64,000 nucleotides of DNA from Lutraria lutraria (lineage: Eukaryota > Mollusca > Bivalvia > Venerida > Mactridae). The notes under the pieces were generated by a model. The model saw only the letters and a program-made list of their open reading frames with translations, ran no database searches and was not told the origin of the DNA. Position 1 is the stretch's first letter. Each line of letters opens with the position of its first letter. Made by a program: the position numbers and the translations under genes. Where the stretch lies: the NCBI GenBank assembly GCA_964023205.1, contig OZ026848.1, forward strand, positions 2,966,501 through 3,030,500, written 5' to 3'. Shown piece after piece: positions 10,901-22,355 of the stretch.

Positions 10901-11887
10901 ACATAAACCAAAATTTATGAAAATATCGTCCGGAATTCTGAATTCAGAAGTTCTGGAATTCAGAAGTCTAATTTACATTGAAATAGAGGGAGAAATTTCG
11001 GGACCAACAAAATCGTCCGGATTTCAGAAGTTTCCGGATTTCAGAGGGTTCGGATTTCAGAAGTTATTTATGTTCTGCTATTTCAATGATAGGAATATAT
11101 AATCAGAAATATATAATCTATATTACAGATGGTACGTTAGACGCACCACCATCATTTAAACCTGCTATGAAATATTCTGATATTTCTGGATTGGCGGTAA
11201 GTTATTATGGCTTAATAAACTGCTAGTAGCTCATTTTCATACTTATTTCGATCACAACACCAGTTTAGAGGTCAGATAGAATTTACAAAGAACTCACATT
11301 AATTTGTGAATTCGTTATATGATCCTTTTCGAGGTGGATGATTAACTTTATTGTATTACGTGATTCCTCATATAATTGGTCTGTTTTAACACAAAAGCCT
11401 CCTACGTGCTGCGACCCTAGTCCTCCACTAGTCTCTGAATCCAATAAATATATTCTATATTTCTGTGAATACATACTTTTCCACTTTCTTGTCATGTTTG
11501 ATTCCAGTGATATTATTGAATTATTATTCAGTCTTTGAAGGAATTTCAAGTTGAATTAAGTGTTTGAAAATAAATTATGTATAGCTCTTGTATAGGATGT
11601 TAGCTAGGATCAAAATAAGTTAAGGGTATAATATTACTGACATCATTATTCTCTGAATCTTTGAAAAATTGGTTTGACTGTAAATATATCTATATTTTAA
11701 TTTTATAATGTGTCTGCATTGATTAAAGATTATATTATTATACTTAACCTTTTTACAGGCCAAATATACAGATCCTCAGACCAAGTTACGTTATACAACT
11801 GCTGAAGAATTTTCTCGAATCAAGATGATGCCGGGTGATTTAGTGACTGGTTGTCTGATGTTACGTAAAGCTAACATTCCTGTATAA
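7994..11887 (+). CDS. INO80C: INO80 complex subunit C (five coding exons, 174 aa)
   Basis: Exons 7994-8086, 9640-9765, 10156-10264, 11129-11196 and 11759-11887 join in phase with GT/AG boundaries (donors GTATAT, GTAAGT, GTAAGT, GTAAGT). The 525 nt encode 174 aa; human INO80C is 192 aa. Residues 1-66 are basic, then Ser/Glu-rich and probably disordered. FKNPNFV (67-73) and WKNLKQIVAAERALPW (88-103) match the conserved core. Residues 114-150, with DAPPSFKPAMKYSDISG and YTDPQTKLRY, form the YL1 C-terminal domain. The homologue of yeast Ies6 works with Arp5 in the INO80 nucleosome-remodelling complex in the nucleus. No motif is missing. The start is the first ATG of the open exon with a good context; an additional upstream exon cannot be excluded. 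Intron 1 holds a foldback element and a SINE. Confidence 0.93.
8341..9610. mobile_element. 1.27-kb foldback element in INO80C intron 1
   Basis: The sequence from about 8341 to 8732 reappears in reverse complement at about 9211-9610, at roughly 75% identity by eye. For example, AGGACAATTCCATAACTAAA with ATGGTCAACAAG at 8701-8732 pairs with CTTGTTCAGTTGTTGACCAT... at 9211-9250. Likewise CACTTGTTCTTTAAAAGCTA at 8391-8410 pairs with its complement near 9530-9555. The loop of about 480 bases contains a SINE. The right arm has a 65-codon open frame without a matching frame in the left arm; I do not treat it as a gene. No target-site duplication was determined. Confidence 0.8.
9003..9141 (+). mobile_element. 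tRNA-derived SINE nested in the foldback loop
   Basis: The head has an A-box-like region (GTGTAGATGTTAGAGTG, 9005-9021) and a near-perfect pol III B box (GAGTTCGAACC, 9047-9057) within GGTTGTGAGTTCGAACCCCG. The body includes ATGATATGACTGAAATAATG. The tail is ATGGCGTAAACCCCGATGAA followed by ACAAACAAAC. This is the classic mollusc SINE layout. It is a retroposon and not a tRNA gene, because the acceptor and anticodon stems do not form. Confidence 0.85.
10864..11066 (+). repeat. diverged repeats of TCCGGATTTCAGAAGT in INO80C intron 3
   Basis: About six degenerate copies of a word like TCCGGATTTCAGAAGT occur between 10870 and 11066, including GTCCGGAATTCTGAATTCAG and GTTCGGATTTCAGAAGTT. Part of the array is palindromic around GAATTC. 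It looks like a MITE or a short tandem array inside the intron. Confidence 0.55.
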
Positions 11888-12455
11888 AATTTGAATCACA
11901 GTCTGTTTGTGATTTTATAGTGAGAGATCTGATTAAAGTTTATTGAATAATCAAGTTAAACCATGATCAGCAGGATGTCTGTGGAACCACTTTAGGTGTT
12001 AGGGACATAAAAGGACTGTAAGAGTTCAAATTGAAAGCAATACCTAGGGTATACACAGTCCTGATGTACCTTGCCGTGTTGATATAAATATTATCTGATA
12101 TCAAAGATCTGTTCATGGCATCAGTTGATTGGTTCTAGCTATTTCTTGAATCCATTTTGAGAACAAGTGATATAGAATCTTGATTGTTCCGTGTGTTCAC
12201 TCTATACATGAGACACCTGAGGTGCTGGCTGCTGAACAAGAATACTACAACACATTTCAGCTGATGCTGGTCAGGTGTTCAGATGTGTGTGTAACATGTT
12301 GACTGTAGTTTCAACGAGCAAAAATTGCTGCTTTTGTCATCCACAGCATGTGACATTTGTTTTATATCAAATTTGTTAAGATTTTATAAGTTATACATTC
12401 ATTATTTGTTGCCTGTGTACAATAATTGGCCAATAAAAGTTCAGTTTTTGTTCAC
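11888..12455 (+). terminator. INO80C 3' UTR with poly(A) signal
   Basis: Downstream of the INO80C stop the first canonical AATAAA is at 12432-12437 (CCAATAAAAG), giving a likely 3' UTR of about 560 bases. Further signals near 12822 and 12854 could give longer forms. Confidence 0.5.
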
Positions 12456-13470
12456 TGTAGGATAGTCAATGTTACGCTGAACACTAAGACAATACTTGCT
12501 ACAAAAATAGACTTTTCTTTAGTACAGCATCACTCAATACAGATAATTTATTATTGTTTCCATGCAATTCTGGAACCATGATATTATACTAAAATTTGTG
12601 CTTGTTGTACATTTGTATTACATAAAACAATTGATTTTTTCCAAAATTTATGCTAACCTATTATGAATGTTTACTATGTCTGTATTTTCAAAGATTAAAT
12701 CATAAAGAAGGAATTGGACGTATTTTGAAGATGAATTTTGTTGTTGTGTTGTGCATTTTCTAGAGAGTGTTTATTACTTAAACACCCAAGGCCAGAGCTA
12801 ACACATCACTTACTACATGTACAATAAATTGGGTATTTGTTCTTTGGAATGAGATTAATAAATGTAAAACATAGCAAATAAAAATATCGCTATAGAAGTA
12901 AAATTTACAAAATTGGCGTCATTATGTGATTTTTGATATTTTACTGTTGCTGTGATAAATTTTTATTGCTTATGTTTTACATATGTTTTTTTTTCGATTG
13001 ACAAGAAATTTCTACTAGGTAAACATGATGTGTTGAATTATTCTTACTTTAAATTTGAATGCAATCCGTCCATAACTACTCAAATTATACTTCAAATAGT
13101 GATGCATTAGCTATGGTTATGAGTGTAGTTTATAATGTAAATATGATCTATGCTTCATTTCAAACTGGCATACACCAGTAAGTCAGCTGAGACATTGTCC
13201 AAGTCATTTGTTTACTTGTCTATATGATGTAGTAATTTTGCACAAATGAATACAAAATATCACATCATACAGATATTGAAAAATGGAAACATTGAGAACT
13301 CATGAATTGCATACTTGTACATTTACGTCTATTATTTCAAACAAAAGCGCATTTTGAAACCAGTACTAGTATAAAATAGGATAATGTCAGTATATGAAAG
13401 AGGTCTCTCATTTGTTTCACATTAGCTTACCTAACTACAGTCACTGTGGTTATACAGTAACATGTATTGA
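12456..13470. other. AT-rich sequence downstream of INO80C
   Basis: No gene or repeat recognised. It may include an extended 3' UTR, because more AATAAA words are present up to about 12860. Confidence 0.4.
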
Positions 13471-13716
13471 CCCGCCTCCCTGGTTGAGTGGTTAAGGTCG
13501 CTGACTTCAAAATCACTGTAACCTCTCACTGACAGAGGATTGTGGGTTCAAGCCCAGCTACCGACCATGTCTCTTTATGTTAGAAAGTAGGCTGTTGCTT
13601 AGAGGATGGGAGTCTAGTTCTGGTTCCTTCCCAGTAACGATGGTTGGGTGAACTGTCCGCCTCATATGACTGACTGTTTAAAAGGGGCGTAAAGCTTGAT
13701 ATCTACAAACAAATAT
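13471..13716 (+). mobile_element. tRNA-derived SINE, second family member
   Basis: The head is GGTTGAGTGGTTAAGGTCGC (A box) with a long variable arm and the B box GGGTTCAAGCCC (13544-13555), suggesting a tRNA with a long variable loop as ancestor. The body carries a central segment (GAGTCTAGTTCTGGTTCC) and then CCTCATATGACTGACTG, similar to the SINE at 9003. The tail is AAAGGGGCGTAAAGC followed by ACAAACAAAT. Confidence 0.85.
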
Positions 13717-14317
13717 TCAGTACTGCTGAAGTGGTTTGAGGGCAAGAATTAGTTTAACAAGTCCTGTTTTTTTTCCATGTTTGGATTATTAATTTTATGG
13801 TGAACAATGACACAAGGCCTGTACAAAAGAAGCTTTTATTAAAATGTAGAATAAATGTATCAATCTGAGGACGGGCTTTTAAAAAATCGTGTATGATGTA
13901 CGTATATTAAACAAATGTCTAAGAAAGACAACTCTGATAGAACAAAAACTTATTGTGGGAAGAGTGACTGACCTTATTTATCTTTAATCGGTGAGTTGGG
14001 GAGAAGGAAAGAAAATAATGACACCCGATTTGGTGATTTAGTTTTGTATTAAAACTGAATATTGGGTTTCAATTCTTCAATTTGTAAGTTAAGATCAAAT
14101 AAGATATTAAAATGTACAAACATAGTAGCAAAGACATAAATACCTATACCTTTGGTTATAACTGGTACGAAGGAGTTGCTATATTTAAACAAACATGTAT
14201 TTGTTAGATAGCAAACAAATACAATGTTTACAAGATATGGTATCATTATAATTACCTTCACAAAAATATCTATACCGATTATACCCTAATTAAAACACCA
14301 TCAGACGTTCGAGTTCA
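13717..14317. other. AT-rich intergenic DNA, nothing recognised
   Basis: No exon, repeat unit or long inverted repeat that I can support. Confidence 0.45.
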
Positions 14318-15605
14318 CTTTTTAGCTCACGTTGAGCACTATTGTGATCGTGTGTTGTCCGTCCGTCTGTCAGTCAGTTTAAACAACATCGCCTTCTTAA
14401 GCAGTTGGCCAATTTCAACGAAACTTTACAGGGATGTTCCTTGCATGAAGCTCTACCAAAGTTGTTCAAAAAAATTTATTTCATTGAAAACTGTAGTTGC
14501 CATGGCAACCAAAAGGAATTTTTTTAAAACTCTTCTTGTCCGAAACCACAAGGCCTAGAGCTTGTCTAGTGAACCTCTACCAAGTTTGTTCAAATTATGG
14601 CCTTGTGGTCAAAATTTGCCCCGCCCCAAGGGTAACTTGATTTAACACAGACTTACAATTATAGGGAAAATTTAAAAATCTTCTTGTTCGGAAGCACATG
14701 ACATAGAGCTAAGATATTTGGTATGTAGCATTGTCTGGTAAACCTCTATCACGTTTTTTTTCATATTATGGCACTGGGGACAAAGTTGGCCCCGCCCCAG
14801 GGTTTACTCTAATTTATATAGGAAAATTAAAAAATCTTCTTGTCTGAAACCACATGACATAGAGCTAAGATATTTGGTATGTAGCATTGTCTAGCAGACC
14901 TCTACCAAGTTTGTTAAAATTATCGCCCTAGCGTGAAAATTGGCCCTCACCCAGGGGTTCACATGATTTATATAGGCTTATATAGAAAATTTTAAAAAAT
15001 CTTCTTGTCCAAAACCACAAGACCTAGAGCTTAGGTATTTTGTGTTTAGTATTGTCCAGTGGACCTCTACCAAGTTTGTTCAAATTATGACCCCAGGATC
15101 AAAATTGGCCCCGCCCCGGGGTTCACTCTATTTTACATAGGAAAATCTTCCATGTCTGAAACCACAGGGCTTAGAGCTTAGATATTTCGGATGTAGTATT
15201 ATCTAGTGGACCTCTACCAAGTATGTTCAAATTACGGCCCTGGGGTTAAAATTGGCCCCGCCCCGGGGGTCACTTGATTTACATAGGCTGATACAGGAAA
15301 ATTAAAAAATATTCTGTCTGAAATCTCAAGGCCTAGAGCTAAGATGTTTTGTATGTAGTATTTTCTAGTGGTCCGCTACCATGTTTGTTCAAATTATGGC
15401 CATGGGGTCAAAATTGACTCAGATGGGGGGGGGGGGTACTCTATTTTATATATTTTTACATAGAAAAAAATACAAAAAACGTCTTTTGGGCCCTGGGGTA
15501 AAGCTGGCCCCGCCCCAGGTCACTTGATTTTACATAGGCTCATGTTTTTCTCTCACAGTCTTTCTTTCTGGTGAGCGATATAGGGCCATCATGACCCTCT
15601 TGTTT
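14318..15605 (+). repeat. bivalve-type dispersed element with ~160-bp internal tandem units
   Basis: It opens with TTTTTAGCTCACGTTGAGCA and GTGATCGTGTGTTGTCCGTC, then TTTCAACGAAACTTTACAGG and a GTTGCCATGGCAACC palindrome (14495-14509). Six diverged units of about 150-167 bases follow, each with AATCTTCTTGTCCRAAACCA, CCTAGAGCTTAGATATTTGG, GACCTCTACCAAGTTTGTTC and GGCCCCGCCCC (unit anchors near 14524, 14667, 14829, 14996, 15142 and 15303). It closes with GTGAGCGATATAGGGCCATC and ATGACCCTCTTGTT. The first and last words (CTCAC...GTGAG) suggest short inverted ends. The element is non-coding and this layout is familiar from bivalve genomes. Confidence 0.88.
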
Positions 15606-16368
15606 TATTTAACTTTCGAGTTAACATTTTTCTGGCCGTACATGATAATATTCAGGGTATAAACAGGTTTTTTTTTATGGGAAATGATGTTTTCTTATTA
15701 AGGTAAGATCGGTATCTATGTAAAATGGCTTCAAGACACACTAGTTTCATGACTATGAAAAGAGTCATGAGTGACAAAACTGTAGGATGGTGAACGTGCA
15801 GGACGGTAGAGCTAAGAAATGAAAAGGTTGCATCTGTATGCTATCAATCTTTCAACAGGGTTTGGCCATGTAAGTTAAAACTAATTATGTTTTGCTTAAG
15901 GCATGGAACGCTGAAATGAACCTGGTTTAAACATCGTCCGTAGCTTTTGCATCTTTATTTCTTTATAACAGTATAATGTTTCTAAATAAAACAAACCAGA
16001 AAATAATGATAAGGTCTCGTAAAACGCATGCTGTATGTAATTCATTGTGACAGTATTTGAAGAAGCAATCTTAAATTAAGCTTAGTTGATGTGATAACTG
16101 ATGAAAAAAACATTATAAGCATAAATGTGTTTACAGTTTGGGTGGTATGTATGTTCACCGGCATGATTTTTTACTCCAAATTAATGATTTCATTATGGAT
16201 ACTGGCTTTTAGTTGTATCTCAATTTACAAAGCCATCATTGGTTTACGACTGAATTTGTCAACACGAGTAACACCAAGCAAACACAGAACTATTGTTGCT
16301 CACTAAGGATGACTTTCAAATATATTTGATACTTGAGTGCACAGGACCCTGTAATATTATATATAGGA
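15606..16368. other. AT-rich spacer before the DNA transposon
   Basis: Nothing coding is convincing. The 71-codon open frame at 16091-16306 is hydrophobic at its start but has no homology I recognise and lies in AT-rich DNA. Confidence 0.35.
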
Positions 16369-19300
16369 CGTCACATAAGAACCATAAGGGCTCATCTGCA
16401 AAAATCAAATAGTGGAGAAAAAGCCGTTTAAAGGTTTGAAGGTATACCAAAAATCAAATATTCAAGACACAATCAAGAAATTTTGTACACTTAATAAGAT
16501 GGTAAAGAACTTTTAAAATACAGTTTGTTTGAATTAAACAATTGATGTACAAGCCATATACGGTCATATTTGCAGATGAGCCCTTATGGTTCTGTCTATT
16601 TTTTCATTTTTTTTACAAACATAAGGACTCATCTGTAAAAAAGAACTCTAATTATAGGGAAACACTGGTTCAAATTTACATCGAAGTGTTACTTTTTGCA
16701 ACAAATATCAAATTATAATGTTCTATAGTTACAGTTTTATCCGATAATATCATCTAATCACTGTCAGTGTCATCATCATGAGTGTCCGGTATAGTAACTG
16801 ATCTTTTGCAGATTTATCCGTCTTTAGAGCAGCATAGAACTTATGGTAACTTGATGGAATTATTAATGAGTCGCACAGTGACATTAAATCTTTCTTTTTT
16901 GGTTCAGTATTTCTGCGCGGACAACTATGTACTAATCGACACAGCTTTATGACTCGAACTTCCTGTTGATCAAAGTTTTCCTTCACAAAAATCATGTCTG
17001 GTTGATGGTTGCACATCCTTACTATTTTTAACCAGTTTACCCTATTCCCATTGTGTCAGTATTTAGTGTTTGAAATGTTTCCCTTGTGTACTTCTTAATA
17101 TTAAAAGAATTGTTGAAATGCATGGGTAAAACAGTGTATGGATTACTTCGGCAAGCAAAATGAATAACCATATCCCAGTGATCTGGGATGAAAATTGAAG
17201 TTCCCTTTTTGGCTGTATCTATAGCAGAATGCATGGAATCACATTCCATTTGTGTATGTCCTGACTCCAAAAAAATTGTTCTATTAGTTCAACTGTTGGG
17301 TGACTAGTAACTAAAATATATAATCAGTTTCGACCAGAGCAACAGTCTGAATACAGTATTTATTTGGTGTCTTCACCTGAGGTATACTATTACTAGTTTT
17401 GTCTAAATTATTCAGTTTATTGTCATCCACGAACACCTTTAGTGCATGCATCATAATATTCATATCCTGGAACTGCTAAATATGCTAAACAAAAAGCCTC
17501 TGCACTTGTCGCCATAAAAATCTTGCTCAATTTGAATTAAAGGGCAGTTCAGTCTACTTGACTATATCAGTATTCTTCTCTGCAAGAGACTAGCTGTAGC
17601 AAGTGGGATCAGGTTGCTTAGCGACACATTCCATATTCCATCATGCTTGAGTTCATCAACATTTTCATCAAACATCTGTGATGATTCTTCTTTTGACTTA
17701 TTAAACTTATCCAAGAAGCCAATATAGTGATTCTTTTGTTTCTTTAAATGATCACACGCTGACTAACTTAGAGAAGAAACATCACTGTCACTAGTGTTGA
17801 ATTGACATTGCATTGAAAAAAACAATTGCCACCACCTGCTATTTAGGTTCTTTCCAAGTAAGTACTTATTAGCATATTGTTAAGTCTGATTTCATGATGT
17901 TTCTTGGCTAGCCATAATTGCATGTTCAGTGCTTGTTGTTTCTGTGTTCTGTTGGTCTGTAGTTGGTTGCCTTCCTTGGTTTATCTACTCTGTTTTAGAC
18001 AGTTTAGCTATTTTCGCAATGTGCCTTAGCATAGGTCTGGTTCTTTTTCTCCACCATTTCTAACGTATGTTAGTAATATGTATTACAGGTATATTTATAT
18101 CCTCATTGATACTTGTATCACTATCAGACCCTTGTAGAAGATTGTATGTTTTATCATTATCTCTGTCATCATTTTCGGATGACGTAAACAGTATTGTACG
18201 CTTCCACGTTGCCTGTTTGCCTGTACTGTTTTCAATAGAATGATCTACTTTCATTCTTTTCAATTCTGTCTGAATTTGACACAATGGAACATCTGAAGAG
18301 CTTTGCTATTCATTATCTGATTTATTTTTTAAGGCTAGACAGTATGCTTGACAGTGGTATGTCTTCATTAGAATTGGACTTGGTCCTTTTTTTCATCTCA
18401 ATTTCATTTACGTCCTCCCTTTTATCTAATGATATAATTTCATTCAGAGTCAAGTCTTTTTTTTTGTTGGTCGAAAGAGTTCAATTAACATCATGGTGAT
18501 AAAACCTGCTTGGTTCAGTCTTTCGTTTCGATGTATCATCGAGATATCTGTCAGATATTTCATTAATTATATCAAGAAAGTCTTCTTCCTCTCACGCGTC
18601 TTTTCCATGGTCACTTGTAATTTTAATTATGATGTATATACATTTTGTAGTTTTAGAATATAACAGTTAATTTGTAAGATAGATCACAAGACGATTTGTT
18701 GGATTTACACTTTACTTAAATAAAGAAGACTTAGTATGTTCTGCTCATGAAACTTGGTGATTTTAAAGAATCAACTACTGTTAGAATTTACATAATTACA
18801 GCATAATTTCAGTAGAAAGGGAAAAAACAAATTTAATTGTATAAGTATTGAACCATGTAAGCTTTACTGTTTTTAATTCCTAACCATTCAATAATTTGTA
18901 TTTTAAAATCTTAATCATAAATAAGTTTATCTTATCTTTATTAATATCCAACTAATAGAACTCCTTGTTTAAATAAGAACACAACCCTTTTTATTTTATT
19001 AAACTTACTCTCATACACTCTCAAATGAAATGAGAACAATTTCTCAGTGTCCTCTGGACAATGTATACATGTGGTACATCTTAAATTTCTTATCAATAAT
19101 AACTGTTTACATGTCAATAATAACTGTAAACATATTTCACTTGTTTATGATTATGACTGATACCAAAGATACTAATCTTAAGCTCCTAACTATGAATTAA
19201 TTTGTATATGTTAGTGTATAAATCTTTCCCAACATTGCAGATGAGCCCTTATGTTTCTGAAGGATGAGTAGATGAGCCCATATGTTTCCAAGTAATTCAT

Positions 19301-19467
19301 AAAAATGCAGATGAGCCCTTTTCATTAACCTGATTTTTCACTTTATCTTTTAGAAATTAAGTGGGAAATTTTTTCAACAGAAAGATAACAATAAAACACT
19401 ATTATTTTTCACAAAAAGTCATTTTCGCCCAAAAGTGCAGATGAGCCCTTATGGTTCTTATGCGACG
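16369..19467 (-). mobile_element. 3.1-kb DNA transposon with 32-bp TIRs and subterminal repeats
   Basis: The left end (16369-16400) begins CGTCACATAAGAACCATAAG and continues GGCTCATCTGCA. The right end (19436-19467) is its reverse complement with one mismatch in 32. Both ends are flanked by AGGA (16365-16368 and 19468-19471), a possible 4-bp target-site duplication. Extra copies of the TIR core GCAGATGAGCCCTTATG occur just inside both ends, at 16571-16593, 16620-16637 (inverted), 19236-19253, 19270-19285 and 19306-19320. The interior carries a decayed gene on the minus strand. Superfamily not assigned. Confidence 0.82.
16750..18284 (-). pseudogene. decayed transposase-like gene inside the 3.1-kb transposon
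   Basis: Minus-strand reading across several frames gives a coherent protein order. An acidic Ser/Asp-rich N-terminal part (18060-18284) is followed by a helical segment with HLKKQKNHYIGFLDKFNKSK (about 17690-17760). A YSD-CCSGRN block (about 17330-17350) precedes ESGHTQMECDSMHSAIDTAK (about 17210-17270). The C-terminal block contains NHQPDMIFVKENFDQQEVRV and KKKDLMSLCDSLIIPSSYHK (16790-17016). The GHTQMECDSMHS signature and the YSD...GRN block occur in a large family of uncharacterised transposase-like proteins in invertebrates. Several stops and frameshifts interrupt the copy. Which residues are catalytic is not established here. Confidence 0.65.
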
Positions 19468-19471
19468 AGGA

Positions 19472-20983
19472 GTACATGCATATTATATCGGTCTATAAAT
19501 GAGGCTCGCTCTATGTTTTTGGGGGGCATTTTGGTATTATATAGATACTATTTCACGGTCCTGAGTCGAGTGTTTGTTTCGTGTTTTTTCGGCTGTATGA
19601 TACAGCTATGTTGTCATGTTCGTTACGATATTTGTGAACATTTATTTGACGGCACTATGCCATTATCAAACAGAAGGGTCTCTAAAAAGATAAAATTTAT
19701 TTGAGAAACACAAAGCATGTTAACAGGGTTGTTCACCAATGTCTCATACCTCGGTGTCTGGCGTCTGCATGGTTAGACCCTCCAATACAAAGGTCAAACG
19801 TGAATAAATGCTACTTTTCGCAACCCTTTGGTTTAGTTAATTTTACATTTATATGAATGAAATGGGTATAAAACACATGTGAAGTTAAATCGATTGTTCT
19901 GAAGTCTTATTTAAATATCTTACTACATGTATAATTATATTCGCCGCAAAACAACTTTGTACTTAAAAATATTTCTGACCTAGTACTCATTGGTTTATTT
20001 AGAAATAGTCGTCTGTCACTTATAGGCATAAAAAGGTTTGTTTCTGTTTGCTCGACCTAACATAATTTCCCCCGCGACCCTAGACTTTATGTTAGTCCCT
20101 AGGAACGCTGCACCCACTCCTTTTTGTACGCTTTCGAACGTATACTATAGTGTCATATGAAACTTGATTATTAATAATAATAAAAAAAAATGAAAATATT
20201 ATTTGAAATAAAGTTTAAACTAAACTTGAATATCCGTGGATGCATCGCTTATAAATTGCAGGTTTAATATTCACAATTTAATAGAGCTCTGTACAATAAA
20301 CTTTTCTGATTTTATTTAAATACAACAACAAACTAAAGACATTGTATCTACTTGTACTTCATTTAGATATTCTTCATGTTGTCATGTTCGACGTCTATAA
20401 AAGTATCATAAAAGGTCAACCCTTGATGTTGATTAGTGAAATATATGTAAATTAAATTTTACGCATTATTGCTTTGTTAAATACGGACAGATGAATTTAT
20501 GGCATTTAATGCTTGTCGATATAACATTATTTTTAGGTTTCAGTAAATAAATACATATTTCGTCGACTTTTTTCTACTAACCCGTATGTCATTTCCCCCC
20601 ATTTTTTGAGAAAATCGCCTTTGAAGTTTTGATTTGGATTAACCCTGATTATGGGAGGTCTAGAAACAAGTACATGTAAGTATGTTCATTGTTATGAGCT
20701 CATAGAGACGAAAACATAATACCAAAATTCCAAATATCGCCAAAAATTGAGATACAGGGTTGCAGAAGTAGGCCGACGATTTGTAGGTTGAGATATATAT
20801 TTCCATTTTAAATCGTTAGTTTTTTGGCCTACAACTACATTGTACATTGTAGTTTAACCCCCTGTAATGTTGCTTAAAACTGTTCCAAAGAAGTGCCATC
20901 AGGGGGACTATGTTTTGCTCTCTCTTTTGTGTATGTTCCTATGATGGTTGGGGTTTTGAAGGGATGTAGTGTTTTCGATTAAA
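19472..20983. other. intergenic DNA, nothing recognised
   Basis: AT-rich sequence without an exon or repeat I can support. A short self-complementary stretch (ACTACATTGTACATTGTAGT, near 20835-20854) is present. Confidence 0.4.
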
Positions 20984-21096
20984 GCGCCGGTGTAACGTTT
21001 TCAAGCTCCCCCTTTCAGGTTATCCCCGGTAACTTAAAAACGTTTTCAAAGTACCGGCCCCGGTAACATTAAAACGTTTTCAAACTCCCTCCCCGT
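20984..21096 (+). repeat. minisatellite with AAAACGTTTTC core, cluster 1
   Basis: About three imperfect units of 35-40 bases have the consensus 'GGTAAC(A/T)TNAAAACGTTTTCAAA' followed by a C-rich run. Each carries the self-complementary core AAAACGTTTT (near 21037 and 21070; degenerate near 20993). Confidence 0.7.
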
Positions 21097-21625
21097 TTTA
21101 ATAATCCCCCCTCCCTATGTTGATTCTTTGTGACGAAAACGTTTATATTTCAGGTTATAATTCATGCTAAATGATTCACAGTCAACATGGTTTATTGACA
21201 TATAATTCATGTATTTCTAAACTGATTATACGCAATAATTATATGAAGCTACGGAATCCTATTAGGGTCATGGAGAGTACGCGCCTTTATTCAAATATAT
21301 TAACGAAAAATGCAAGACATGACCTGTACAATCCCACACTTACTTGTGTTCAGAAAACCAACGATAGTTAATTGTTTTTATCCATTTTTTTGTCAAAATG
21401 ATTCAAGATTGCATTGGTATTTGCGCAATAACGCTCATAGGATTCCATAATGAAGGAATGGATTTGTCAGTATATGACATCATTTGATTTCGTCGTATGA
21501 TTTCATCATTAGGACTGCGTGTATAGTCTCATATAACTGTAGTACATGTATGCATTTATGTGTTTGAAATTGTAATCTCCTTATTCGTGTGCAAGCTCTC
21601 TTTTATTATGAATTTTCAAATTATT
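21097..21625. other. spacer between two clusters of the same minisatellite
   Basis: About 530 bases of AT-rich sequence with no recognised gene separate the two clusters, which share the same unit. This suggests an insertion or a segmental duplication. Confidence 0.35.
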
Positions 21626-21710
21626 ACCCGGGGGTTATCTGAAAACGTTTTCAAAGCGCCCCCAGGGGTAATCTGAAAACGTTTTCAAAGCGCCCCTGGG
21701 TAACCTGAAA
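21626..21710 (+). repeat. minisatellite with GAAAACGTTTTC core, cluster 2
   Basis: Two near-identical units of about 35 bases, GGGGTTATCTGAAAACGTTT then TCAAAGCGCCCC, followed by a broken third unit. GAAAACGTTTTC is a perfect 12-bp palindrome. Confidence 0.75.
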
Positions 21711-21993
21711 AATGTCATTCACATACAAAAAGACAATTCTGTCATGCCATTTACATACAACAGACAATTCTATCATGTCATTCACATACAACTGACAATT
21801 ATATCATGTCATTCAAATACAACTGACAATTATATCATATCATACACATACAACAACAATTATATCATATCATACACATACAACAGCAATATTTACATAC
21901 AACAGACAATTCTGTCATGTCATTCACATACAAAAGACAATTCTATCATATCATTTATATACAACAGACAATTATGTCATGTCATACACTCGT
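21711..21993 (+). repeat. 31-bp minisatellite, about nine units
   Basis: Tandem units with a 31-base period (starts near 21714, 21745 and 21776) of the form ATGTCATTCACATACAACAG then ACAATTCTATC, becoming shorter and more diverged in the middle. It starts directly against the GAAAACGTTTTC array. The 84-codon open frame over it is a by-product of the repeat. Confidence 0.85.
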
Positions 21994-22155
21994 GTTAAGC
22001 TTTTCAACTCATTGTCACCATATGGAATACCGAACATGACTGCATGACCAAACTTCTTGTTAATTAAATAAACTAGAATGTGTCTCTTTACTTGGACCCT
22101 GTGTAGCCTAGGTATCCACTTACCTGAAAACATACAAACACTAATCTGATTAATT

Positions 22156-22355
22156 NNNNNNNNNNNNNNNNNNNNNNNNNNNNNNNNNNNNNNNNNNNNN
22201 NNNNNNNNNNNNNNNNNNNNNNNNNNNNNNNNNNNNNNNNNNNNNNNNNNNNNNNNNNNNNNNNNNNNNNNNNNNNNNNNNNNNNNNNNNNNNNNNNNNN
22301 NNNNNNNNNNNNNNNNNNNNNNNNNNNNNNNNNNNNNNNNNNNNNNNNNNNNNNN
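22156..22355. other. assembly gap of exactly 200 N
   Basis: A run of 200 N, a round number typical of a scaffolding placeholder and so probably not a measured size. Order and orientation across this point rest on scaffolding only. Confidence 0.97.

Noticed and set aside
14352..14558. 68-aa open frame
   Set aside because: Lies entirely within the bivalve tandem element at 14318-15605.
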